This document shows, one piece after another, positions 11,749-22,788 of a stretch of DNA of 64,000 nt. Position 1 is the stretch's first letter; the number at the start of each line of letters is the position of its first letter. Under the pieces are notes generated by a model, which saw nothing but the letters and a program-made list of their open reading frames with translations, did not search any database and was not told where the DNA came from. Source of the stretch: Rotaria macrura (lineage: Eukaryota; Rotifera; Eurotatoria; Philodinida; Philodinidae); assembly GCA_900239685.1 (NCBI GenBank), contig OENT01000901.1, positions 1 through 64,000 of the forward strand. Reading direction: 5' to 3'. The position numbers and the translations under genes were made by a program.

Positions 11749-12576
11749 ATGGACTCAAAGGGGCCGAATTTAATAAATTGTCATGGATTCCCACTATCAC
11801 CCATCTTTTCACGTGAAAGATTTGATTCTGCGTTGGAATTTCACCCCAAAAGAAACACGATTTTGATTTGTACCTTTCCAAAGTCTGGAACAACATGGAT
11901 GCAAAATATCGTCTATTTATTACTGCATTCTGGAGAACCGTTTCCATCACATCTAAAGATCAATGACGAAGTACCATTTTTGGAACGTAAAGGAAGCACA
12001 TATTGCGAGTGTTATCCCGTAGTGAAAACACATTTACCACAGCATTTTTTACATTGGAATGACCAATCCAAGTACATATTTGTAGCTCGCAACCCAAAAG
12101 ATTGTTGCGTTTCCTTCTTTCATCATACGCGTGGCTTTTTACAACTCTATGATTATGCGCACGGTACATTTGATGATTACTTTCAACGGTTCATCAGCGG
12201 AAATGTTGATTTTGGTGATTACTTCGATCATTTCGCATCATGGCAGCCTCGACTCAACGATCAAAATGTCTTTTTCTGTACGTACGAACAGCTTATTTGT
12301 GACACAAAAGAAATGATAAAAAGACTAGCTGCATTCATTGAGATTGAAATCGATGAAAGCGTGCTAGAAAAAGTTCTTTATCACTCTTCTTTTCAATCAA
12401 TGAAAAATAATGATCAGCGCTGGAGCAGCCAGCGACCGGAAGATATGCCAGCATTTATCAGAAAAGGCGAAATTGGTGACTGGCATAACTATTTTAATGA
12501 GGAGCAGTCCAAGCTCGTCGACACGAAAGTTAAACAGTTTCCTTTGATGAAAGAACTTTGGGCAAAATATATGTGA
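11749..12576 (+). CDS. Cytosolic-type sulfotransferase (SULT family)
   Basis: Intronless reading frame of 275 residues, slightly shorter than the roughly 295 usual for animal SULTs. These enzymes transfer sulfate from PAPS to hydroxyl or amino groups of small molecules. The PAPS 5'-phosphosulfate loop PKSGTTW is at 44-50. The catalytic His is in KTHLP (His95). The 3'-phosphate site is YIFVARNPKDCCVSF with Arg114 and Ser122. The C-terminal RKGEIGDW is at 238-245. No signal peptide or membrane helix is seen, so it should act in the cytosol. The start is the ATG at 11749; a GTG six bases upstream is in frame but unlikely in a eukaryote. The substrate cannot be told from sequence. A single exon among intron-rich neighbours could mean a retrocopy or simple intron loss. 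Confidence 0.92.
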   Translation: MDSKGPNLINCHGFPLSPIFSRERFDSALEFHPKRNTILICTFPKSGTTWMQNIVYLLLHSGEPFPSHLKINDEVPFLERKGSTYCECYPVVKTHLPQHFLHWNDQSKYIFVARNPKDCCVSFFHHTRGFLQLYDYAHGTFDDYFQRFISGNVDFGDYFDHFASWQPRLNDQNVFFCTYEQLICDTKEMIKRLAAFIEIEIDESVLEKVLYHSSFQSMKNNDQRWSSQRPEDMPAFIRKGEIGDWHNYFNEEQSKLVDTKVKQFPLMKELWAKYM

Positions 12577-12624
12577 AACGCTCAGTCTAATTTTATGTTT
12601 TGTTTGTTTTAGAAGCACGATGCC

Positions 12625-12630
12625 AATAAA
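12625..12630 (+). terminator. Polyadenylation signal of the sulfotransferase
   Basis: AATAAA lies 49 bases after the TGA of the sulfotransferase, at a normal distance for a short animal 3' UTR. Confidence 0.55.
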
Positions 12631-12859
12631 AGGAATCTATATAATGGTCCACTTTGGGAGTAATATTCAGTGTTCATGAATACAATTTTAGGATATGAAT
12701 GTGAAACAATCGTTTGTTAGGCAGCAAACAATGCGAAAAATTCGCTTCGAAAATATATGTAAACCTAAAGACTTCAAAATAAACTCAAGAATTTTTAATT
12801 ATCTTAAAGAATGAGAACTCTAAATGGAGTTCGCATCAAAAAATTCAAAAATTTTGTGT

Positions 12860-13130
12860 ACACAGGTCGAACGATGCTGTCAGTATATACCGCCGTTTAC
12901 CATATCGAAACGGGTCGCAATTCGCCCGCAGTATTTGGCATAGAAATACGAGCCGTATTTTAATAATGTTACGACCCTACACATTAATAATACAGCATCG
13001 TAATACGGTACATTATTACTGTGTCCGATATTTCGGCACGATACAGGCCCTTTACTACTTCAGAAGGCACGTGAACGGCAGTAAACGGCAGTAAACGGCT
13101 AACTTTTGGTTACAATACGGATATCTGTAT
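12860..13130. repeat. G+C-richer block with inverted GCCGTTTAC ends, possible element remnant
   Basis: This block is visibly richer in G+C than its surroundings. GCCGTTTAC at the left (about 12892) is matched by inverted, tandem GTAAACGGC copies at the right (about 13080-13100). No reading frame of note. It may be a small DNA element or its remnant, but no target-site duplication was found. Confidence 0.35.
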
Positions 13131-13559
13131 CCATCAAGCTGAGTAATTCAAAAATACTCATGATTTTGACAAGTCGCAAGAAGTTCGTAAAGCACTATCC
13201 GACCAATCAAGCTGTAAACCACGGTAGAGTCTAATTCAGAAGACATGAAGAAATTGTTTTTATTTGATATGACATCGACGAAAAAACTTCTAGTCAAAAT
13301 GTTGAAATATTCATAGTGAGGTTTACTAAATATATAAGACGACGCTTCCTACAGACCCAACAAAGTTTTGAGTTACAGAATCACATGTGCTTCTCGAACG
13401 AAATATCTATTAGTAATAAAGAGTATCATGATCAACAAGTAGAAAATATTCAGTTTTACTATAGAATAAATGTGAAAACTTCGGACTTATGTCCGAGAGT
13501 TATGTGTACTTCAAAAAGTGAATGAGACAAATCAGTCATTCTAGAATGTGGGCACGGAT

Positions 13560-14060
13560 GAATTATCTTGGTAAACCTTTTTTGGAAACTCCAAAACTAC
13601 TGAGCATCTCAGACATATCTAGGCAATTTTGTTTCTAGATGCAGTTTTTGTGCATTTGAGACCTTTTTGCAGCCAATTTTTTGCTAGAAAGCTCGATTTG
13701 GTTCAAAACTAATATCAGATTCGGAATCAGCGTTAAAAACTGAGTCGATTTATATACGTTGTGGATAATTCTGAGAAAAAAGGTTTTTTTGAAAAAATCC
13801 GTGTACCCCACCTCAGGGATTGCTTGGTGAAAAATGACAATTTTTTCGATAACTCAACCATTTCTTGCCGGATCCTTCTCATCTTCGAACTCGACCGAGA
13901 TATTGATGAGACAATTCTGTGCACAAAATTTCAACTCAATCGAATGTAATTGTGAAGAGTTATCGAATAAACGGCCGGCCGGACGGACACACTGACCGAT
14001 ATTAGTAGTGTACTCACTTTTTGAGTACACAAAAATTGAATTTGTAATGGGCGAAAAAGT
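13560..14060. repeat. Repeat-like segment with GGCCGGCCGGACGGAC core
   Basis: The segment around 13973-14000 (ggccggccggacggacacac) is very unusual in this AT-rich DNA, and the flanking 250 bases are open in both directions over 13733-13949 without a recognisable protein. It reads like part of a dispersed repeat. No terminal repeats were found and no second copy exists in this window. Confidence 0.3.
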
Positions 14061-15077
14061 TATAAGTATAGTTCTGAACCCTTAATACTCTCTCAAAAAA
14101 ACTTTTCTTAGAATATCAATATCACTCTAAAAACTCATTCGCAAACTATTTTAGATTCGTGAGAGAGTTTTCAGGCGCTTCAAAATTCTTTGGTAACAAT
14201 CTTTAGGTTTCCAAAAATTCTGATTTGAACTCGCTTAAAATTATTCTAGAATACCTTTTTCTAGTCATCGAAAACCCAATGACATTCTCACTAACTAATT
14301 TTGCCTGAAAAACGGAGTTGGTATCCAAAGAGATACACGAAGATACTTTTTTTTCTGAAGTCTTTCGCCGGAAACTGAAACGCTTTTAGAACATTTTGAA
14401 TCGCGAAAAGGTATGATGAGGAGCTTAAGTCAGTTTTCGAACTCCCATTCAAGATTCCAAAGTATTCCGAAATTGAAATCGTTCTCATCGAACTCGTATC
14501 AATATATTCCCATGAACCATTTTCATAAATACAACTAGAACTTATGATAAGTTACCTTTATCTTTAGTCATCGTCTTTGAACATGGAAATGAAGGGCTTG
14601 ATGTTATGACTGAAAAGTACTCGTAACTTAGAAGTATTCTTCCGTTCACATCGGCACTATCCTGTCATTTTTCAATCAATCAACTTGTGAAAAGTAGTAA
14701 ACCATTATCCACTTGGAAGTAACAGAAAAGCTTTAGTTATCGCGTGTATGTACAATCCACTTCATTGTTACGAGCGGATGGGTATATATATGCACAGGCT
14801 CAGAACAAAAGGAATCTAATAGAAGGTAATAGCAATTCCAGAACTCACACGAAAGTACTCGTAAGAACATACAAAATCAGTAGAGAGAACGAATACACTG
14901 GAACATACTAGAACAGAGAACATATATCTGTTCACGCATGACAACAGAACAAAAGAAGATATAGATGGAATACATATACATATGATGACGCCACATAACA
15001 ATGATAAGATGAAAGAGAACATAACACAGAAGATGACGCTACTTAACAAACTATTCTGAAAGTGATGCTCCCCGACC

Positions 15078-15514
15078 GTTCCTTCTCATCAACCTCCAAG
15101 ACAATTTAAGATCTGGGTTTTCGAATCATCATCGGACGCTAATAATTTCTTTCCTAACTTTGAAGCAACAAACAATTAATCAACAACACCATTATCATGT
15201 CAACAAAGTGAAGCTGATATTTTCTTGCCTTTCTATTACAATCGACAACAATTCATTCCGATGCGAAGACCTTCTTATGATTTCTGTGAAAATTGATAGT
15301 TTCTTTTCCTTGTTTTAAGATGTTTGAATGATTAATGAACAACGCACCTGACATTTGAATATTGAACAACTAATTGCCTATTTCCTTTCTTAAGGAGAAT
15401 AACGAATATGGAAGCGTCCCTTTCAGTTTTGGTGCTGTTTACAAGAATGAATTTTGTTATGCCTTTGTTATTAGATATTCCAATGATCGAGAGTTACAAG
15501 GAGAACACTCGTGA
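15078..15514 (+). pseudogene. Decayed coding fragment of unknown identity
   Basis: Two plus-strand pieces read like protein. The first, 15078-15296, is one frame broken by an internal TAA. The second, 15395-15514, follows an acceptor-like CTTAAG and gives 39 residues (including VPFSFGAVYKNEFCYAFV) before TGA. They may be exons of one old gene, but the junction between them cannot be spliced in frame as the sequence stands. I do not recognise the family. Confidence 0.35.
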
Positions 15515-16129
15515 TGTAGTCACATATAAAAGTTGGGTTTGATTGTATCCGAATGTATGGTGGTACGTAGGGTTTGCATAAATAATCGAGTGTGTCACAT
15601 TCTAGAACATACGAGGGTCTCTTGCATTCATCTTTATTTCATAATGAGTTTATTCAAACCGCGAAAGGTTTCGATGGGATTCTACGATGGCTACTCAACA
15701 TAGACGTATTCCTAATCTTTTAGGCTTCTGATATTTCCAAAGCCTTGCATCGGAAACCCTGTCAGGATTTTGTGGAATAAAGTTTCTTCGAGAGAGTAAT
15801 CATATTCGAACTCCCATGCACTGATAAATCTAGATGAAATTTCTTGCTATTGGGAAAAATCTAATCGAAGATTGACGCATCTCACATAGAAACTTAGTAT
15901 TGCTTTAAATATTGAGTTCATCGATGAAGATTTTCTTCTTAGTATCTATTACTGATTTAATACGATCAGGATGGAAACTTGATAGTCTTTAACAGATGAA
16001 ATCGATTGTTTTAGAAATAATGTACAATGTCAAGCATTAGTTTTCAGTAGAAATATAACAACGTACAATATGTCTTTTAATAGATTTTATTGCATTAATA
16101 ACTGTATTATTTTACTGTCATGACTGCAT

Positions 16130-16935
16130 CCCTATAACTATAGCATTAGATATATATATCCTGATCCCCATTATCCTATACACCTGTCACACAATACTTG
16201 TCTTCTCATAGCTATATCATTATTTTAATATCCTTATCTATATATCCTTATACTTATATGCTCAGCCTTGTATATATACCCATGCCTTCATACCTAAAAG
16301 TGAATCCATAACCGTTCCTCTATATATTTATCCCTATAAACCTTAAAACTATACTCTTGCAACTATATTCCTTTAGTATCTATATTCTGATTCCGATAGC
16401 TCTATGCTAATACGCTATCATTTTACCCCTATCATTCTACACCAATAACTATATCTTTCATATAAACTTCCGTAGTTTCACTCTTATCTCTGTGCATTCT
16501 TGACGATAGCCCAAGGGGGAAAAAGCAGACTTCTGTACTTCAGAAGTACAGAAGTAAGAAGAAGTACGAAGAAGTACCAAGAAGTACGAAGAAGTACAGA
16601 GAAGTACCAAGATGTACAGAGAAGTACCGAGAAGTACCGAGAAGTACCAAGAAGTACAGACGTCTGCTTTTTCCCCCTTGCGATAGCCTCAAACTTTAAT
16701 CTGTATCCGATGCTTTTAGTATTATTGATAGCCTTTTTCATCTCAAACCTTTTTTGTATAACTATAACCTCGTACCTATACTCTTAAAAGAGTATCATTA
16801 TACATGCACTCTTATCGCTATATACTTATGTCATTATACCATGTACTTGAATATCTGTATACTTATAGAGTGATGACTTTACTGTTGTGCCTATATAGTT
16901 TTGCTTGTACTCTTGTATGTCTACATCCCACGTCA
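16130..16935. repeat. Low-complexity CTATA/TATCC-rich tract
   Basis: About 800 bases dominated by degenerate repeats of CTATA, TATATCC and ACTATA words, on the order of ten bases apart. It is interrupted by the small hAT-like element at 16512-16680. It looks like an old, degenerate satellite or microsatellite. No gene is present. Confidence 0.6.
16512..16680. mobile_element. 169-bp hAT-like MITE with exact 8-bp target duplication
   Basis: Inverted ends begin CAAGGGGGAAAAAGCAGAC and end with its complement. Between them lie about ten tandem copies of the 10-bp unit AGAAGTACNN. CGATAGCC is directly repeated at 16504-16511 and 16681-16688, a perfect 8-bp target-site duplication as made by hAT transposases. 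It is essentially the two ends of the element at 6696-9032 joined together. Any protein translated through it is just the repeat. Confidence 0.88.
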
Positions 16936-16939
16936 TAAA

Positions 16940-19900
16940 TATTGGATCATTTTTATCGGTAAACCGTGGTAATCATCAAGACCGCTGGCTAACCGGGGTA
17001 AATTGTAGTCATGGGAGCCGGTAACTGGATTGGTGAAATCGCGCAGAACCGTTGATTTCCTTCTGGTTTTTATTACATGGGATCTCTGAATCCACTCTCA
17101 CTCATGCGTCATCAAGAGTCCTTGAGTATTTTTCATTGATTATTTCTGTTTATTAAATGTTGTCAGTAGGCACTTGACTATAATAGCATTTGTACTTAGT
17201 TAGTAAAAGTAGTAATTCACTATTCAAAATTTAGCTACACGACGAATATGGCTACAACTTTTTTTCTCAAACTCAATCCTTATCTGTTTTTAAACAAGTT
17301 ATAACTAGAAACATTTTGTTGAAAATAAACTTTATGCTGAAAGGCATTCAATAGAAACAGTGTTATTCCTGATATCCTTTTCAATAAAACGAGAGGAAAA
17401 CTGAATTGAGATTATGCTACGAAAACTTTCGGATTTAAAATGCTTCATTGATGATCACTTTGCCCAGTACCATAGTTTCTTTTTATGTATGAGATTGCTA
17501 ATTTCATATAAAAAATGATGACAACAAGTTACATTCATATTTACGGCGAATTTCCAAGAATAAAACGATTACTGTAGCAGTCCTCTTTCTGGGGCGCAAA
17601 ATATGTAAATATTTGTGGGCGTTGGTGTGAATCTTCAATTCAGAGTCAGTGATATAATTATCATGCAATCAAAACTACTTTTACATCGATTTTGCATCCT
17701 ACTGATTCTAAATATATTTACCAATAACAAATGAATCTTATGTAGCAAAAACAAATAAGCTAATTCCGATCATGCATAGGTACAAAATTGAATAGTTGTC
17801 AACAATAATCGTTGCAAAGTGAGTAAAAATATGCAGATTGGATGCAGTCAAGTTCAAAGTTGCACCGACATTTTTATATATGTATTTTCCTACTAGCTTA
17901 ATTGGATAGAATCGGGTTCTTAACGGCCTCTTTTCACTGATAATACCAATCTCAACTTTGATGTGAAAAAATATTCAAAATTTTGTTGTTAAAATTTTAA
18001 TATTTTCCATCTGATCATATCATAGTATTAGATCTTGATCTATCTTAGTTTACCGTAGCTAGTTATTTCCATCTATACATTTTTTTGTCAAGTAAAATGT
18101 AGAATAAAAGCATGCATCGAAATGCGTAAGAAAAACCAAGACAAGAAACGATGCCATGTAAAAGAAACATTTTCCAGTATTTCTTACGCTTCTCTACAGA
18201 TATGAAATTAGTCGAATTCTTCGATTTCTAAACGAGCAGGTTCTATTGCGCTGAAAATATGAAGAATTTGATGACCCATCTACTGTTCATAACAGATTTT
18301 GAGATTACCAGACTCTTAAGTTTCACAGAAGACTTTCAAAGAATACGGGCGAATAGTGAAGAACGTACTTTTCATAGGAACTAGTATTTCTCAACGAGCA
18401 TCACTCAGTTATGGACATAATTTTAGGATAACTTCAGATTTGATTTGTTAATCAATCAGTTAAACAACTCGAGTCAAAATTTTTGTCTAAAAAGTTTCAT
18501 TCCAATCGAGGGTTCTGTAAAGTTAGTTAACTTGTGAAAGCCATAACTCGGTGTAAACGAATCGATCGTCTAAGAAAATCTCAGATTATATGGAGCTTCA
18601 TTCACTTTGTGAAATACTCACAGGAAGCAAGTACCTCCAAGAGGATATTTGATTATTGTCTCCTCAAAAGAAGTATTATGAAGTTCCGTTGCAAGTGCAA
18701 TGAGTTCTTCCACGAAGTATGAAATTTATTTTCCACTCATTTAAGAATGACTGAGTAAGAAAAGAAGGATAATATAAATATCTATACATATATTGATCTA
18801 GAAATAAAGAAATTTCACAAGTGCAAAATCTTGGAGTAATAATAACACTAATCAGTGTATCCATGTGTTCTATTTGATGTAAATAACAAGGCTTCATTCG
18901 TGTAGATTTAGTCCAATTTTTCTGGTAATATTTTAGTTGTTGCCTAGTCGCACTCATGTTTACTCGAATTAGCAATAAGCTATGAAAAAAACTGGTTTGC
19001 ATGCGTTTTTGAAACTGAAGAGAATAGTGCGTAGAACTATGATTAAGAGCGAGGAAGGAGTAAGAAAATTTGAGTGGGAAAATAATATGTTAGCAACGAA
19101 CGCAGACCAATCATCGAGAGAGCATATTTAATGATCTCACAAATTTGAAGATCAATCGTTTATCTGAAAATGATTATTGCCATTTGTGATATACATAAGT
19201 TTCTTTTTGTTTCACCTTTTTTTCGTCGAACATACTCCATATAAACGAAACGCATTTACTCAAAAGTATCAAAAATTATTTAAAAACATGACCATAACGT
19301 TGTCGAATTGGAAAATCAAGTCATTGTTGCAACTTGATTTTCTGTATAATATAACTTCGTACGAAATCACTTAGCTCTAGGAAGAACATCGATCGTTCAC
19401 AAAAATTTTATTTGAGAGTTCTAATTAAAACAAAATTCCAGAAGAAAATTAGCTGGAAATCTTAATTGAATTCGAATGCAGGTAGAACAGGATTGATTCT
19501 ACATACTGATGAAGATACCAATCCTCTTGTTTTTCATTGTCAATATACTGAAAACATAAACATGACAACTTTACTCCGAAATAGATTAAAGTGACTTCCA
19601 TACAGATACGAATATGTAAGATTTCATAGAAATATTATTCAAGAAATCGAAGTAGAGTAACAATCGTATCGTTAAGCAAGTCCTTTTCCAAAAATATCGG
19701 TGTATGAATTAACATTTTCAATGAAAAAAATCAACATGAAATTTAGCAAAGATTTATTTTAAATAAATGCGAAATGCATCTCTGTATCACAAACATGTAA
19801 AGCATGATTGCAAATTTATAATTCGTCTTTTTTCAATGCTGATTTACCAAAAGGAATATATATTCTGGTTTTTCTTGCTTATTTTACATCATACAAAAAT

Positions 19901-20327
19901 AAATCCCAGCAATGTTGGCTTTGAAAAAATCGTTGAATGAAGAAAGTGAACATCCAATGAGGAGCATCGGCAATGGTCTTTGATTCGCACATTAATTTTC
20001 GTACTCACAACTTCATCATTCATATTGAAAAATGACATTGAGTATTGATTGCGGATAAATGTAGATATACAAGGATATTGTCTAACAATTTCGATTTTTC
20101 AAGCAAGTTTGAATTATGAAATCAAAAACGAAGTCACTGTTTCAAACAGTACCATTAATAAAGAATATTTTCTTAGAGAGAGGATTTAGCATTTTACTGA
20201 ATATCATAGGTGAAAAACAGGAGACAATATGTAAAAGCAGCTGTGTTAGTTTTGGTTGCGGTCCAATTTTGAAGAAGATCACTAGTACTGGGTGAAGCTC
20301 AAAGAGTCTATAATTAATCGAATTGAT
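16940..20327. other. Gene-poor stretch
   Basis: No gene, RNA gene or clear element recognised over about 3.4 kb. Short frames near 18534-18722 and 19177-19374 have no motif or splice support. Confidence 0.5.
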
Positions 20328-22743
20328 TTACGACAAAGAAACCATGGCAGAGATAACAGATCCTGTTGCACCTGATTTCAGCCAAAAGCTAACGACATAG
20401 GTTTGGCCAGCTGTAGCATTAAAATATTGACTTAGTTGATCTGAACATCCATTACATCCATCACGGTACTCATAAGTCCCAGTGTGAGTGGAACCACTAG
20501 AGATGGCACCTGGTGATCCTATGCAAGCTCCATTTGGTGCTGTCCTCATCCAAGGTGATAGAGAACCAGTTTCGAAACCTCCATTACTCAACATTTGAAC
20601 ACCTCCATCATAAACAGAGACATCATCGAGGTACCAGTATAATGGGTCATGGCGAAGTTGAAAGGCAAGCGTTACTTTACCTGTTGTAGGTGATGTCCAC
20701 GCATACGCGAAGCACTTATACGAAGTGTAATTTCCAGATGTTGTCGAAAAAAGAGTACTTGCAGAACCCACAGAAGTCGGGGAACATGGAGGTGTTGGCG
20801 TTGTTGCTTCGAATTTTAATGCGACAAATAGCAAAAAAAATGAAAGAAAAAAACGGGCTCACTTGTTGTACTTGTGCTAGTCGAAGCTAGAATAATTAAG
20901 AAAAAAAGTATTTCAGTGAAACTAAATATCATCTTTTAGTTGAAAGAACGAGCACATGTTCGAACTTCAAAGGTATCAAATATTACATGAGAAAATTCAG
21001 AACAATGATTTCATTCTCTTCGTTTTAGATTACACGTAAACCCTCCTGTGACGGTATAATCCTCATTGATGTTATCTTGATGTTTGTTGTGTGTGCATTT
21101 GTTTGTTTCTCTTTCTAGTTTTCCTCCCTTTTTCTCTCTAATCGCTTTGCGCCTAAAATTGTTAACTCAGTTTAACATAATTATTCTCTCTTTTTCTTCT
21201 TCATCTACTCACTCTACTTTATATCTCTCTCTTCATTGACATATACCTATATTCATTCTTTCCATATCTTACGCTCACCATTCGAGCGTTTCTGATATCT
21301 ACTTCGACTATTTTTCTCTCTCTTAACTCTTGTCAATTGCTCTCTTATCTCGTTCTTCATCTCACCTCTTTTCTGTTCATATCAAATATATTATCGGATA
21401 TTCATCCGAATTTAATTTGACTTAATCTCATCAATTTTATTCTACGTCACAATCCATTATTGTGGCACTCGGCATTTTAAACAGTTGCGCCTCTGAACCT
21501 ACTCACGGCCCCCCCTATAATAGAAGACTCCCTTTAATTAAGTAGTTTTTTGCTAATTAGGGACTTTAATTAGTGTTTTTCCATAAAAATATGCTTGGTT
21601 CATAGCATTTTCAGTTGGAAATATTACGAGAATGTGTTCATAATGATAGTGACACCCTTAAAACACTAAAATCCCGATGGGAATCATAAAAATCGCCTCA
21701 GTTTTCTGGAAAACCATTTTAATTAAATATTGGGAAAAGATTTGGTTCTTAATAGAAGACCCCCCCTGGAAAAATTTTACGCTGGAACACAATAGAAGAC
21801 ACGGGGTCTTTCATTATAGGCTGGGGGGGGAGAATTACTTGATGATGTTGTTGTAGTTTGTGCTTGAGAAAATGGTTAAGAAAGAGATGTAGTGATTAGA
21901 TTGAAAAAGAAAAAACACGCTCACTTGTAGTCGATGTCGACGCTAGTGTAAAGAGAAAACAAATATCAATGAATATAAGATGCATATTATATCGAATTTA
22001 CATGATGAGGTGCTGGTTGTTGTTGTCGCTAAATTAATAAAAAAATTCATGACAAATGATGATAAAACTTCTGTCTTCTTGATCAATAAAAATATTAGTG
22101 GGAAAAAATCATTTCTTTGAAAAAATTGTGCAATTCACTGGTAGTGCTAGTTGTAATGGTTGACGTTGCTTAATTGAAAATGAAAGAGAAAAAACACTAT
22201 TAGCATTAACAGTACAATTTAAAATGACTCTTGTTTTTCGATTCACGATAAATTAACTTTCAACTTATAAAAATATTTTTCATTTGAAACAGACTCGATC
22301 AATGCAGGGTCTCTCGAATTAAAATAATTACTCACTACTTGTAGTTTCAGTAGTTGCTGTTGTAGTTGTCGCTATATTAAAAACAAAGATTCAAATGCAA
22401 AGATTTACATTTTGAACATCGACTCTTATCTACTCTTTCTGCTCACCTGAAGTGAATGTTATTGTTGTTTGTAATGCTAAAAGATTTATTAAATAATAAA
22501 TCAAAATCAAAAGGTAAGACGATCTCAAGCAAAAGGACAGCTAGAAGTTATTTTTTTCAAGTGCACACGACACGACAAGCTCAATAATTTGTAGATTCAT
22601 TAAAGTATACCTAAAGCATTCGATGTCATTGTGGATGATGTTGATGTTAACCAAAGTGCTATTACAATTGCTAATGCTATGAGTCCACATAATAAACCAA
22701 TAATGAAGCATTGACAACAGCAGCCATTCGATGAATAGCCCAT
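20328..22743 (-). CDS. Paralogous type II membrane protein with mini-exon Ser/Thr stalk
   Basis: Nine exons in coding order: 22743-22611, 22476-22447, 22371-22336, 22168-22139, 22028-22002, 21942-21925, 21862-21839, 20886-20863, 20806-20328. They total 801 nt, giving 266 residues plus stop. All inner junctions are phase 1 with GT-AG. The tail is very short (MGYSSNG), followed by CCCQC and one membrane helix (about 11-32). Residues 45-107 are a Thr/Ser stalk from seven exons of 18-36 nt. The C-terminal domain (108-266) is the same jelly-roll-like module as in the gene at 2092-5423, again with NGGFETGSLSPW and WYLDDVSV. An in-frame ATG at 22788 would add 15 residues; I chose the inner one because it directly precedes the Cys-rich helix start, but either could be used. 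The large cytoplasmic tail of its paralogue is absent. Confidence 0.78.
21060..21420 (+). repeat. Pyrimidine-rich intronic tract
   Basis: The plus strand is strongly enriched in C and T (many TCTCTC and TTCTTC words) over some 360 bases, inside the large intron 20887-21838 of the stalked paralogue. On the transcribed sense strand this is purine-rich. No coding potential. Confidence 0.5.
21509..21830. mobile_element. MITE-like insertion with C-rich inverted ends in an intron
   Basis: The left end CCCCCCCTATAATAGAAGAC is mirrored at the right end by CTATAATGAAAGACCCC followed outward by a C run (read on the minus strand), with a three-base difference near the tip. Length is about 320 bp, non-coding, with an extra inner copy of AATAGAAGACCCCCC near 21760. 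It sits in the large intron of the stalked paralogue and partly explains that intron's size. No target duplication could be fixed. Confidence 0.55.
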
Positions 22744-22788
22744 AACAAAACGCTTTCGGCTATTCGCAATTAAAAAACAGATGTTCAT

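Noticed and set aside
16484..16787. Overlapping open frames on both strands with repeating RSTEKY-like words
   Set aside because: They only translate the 10-bp subterminal repeats of the small hAT-like element.
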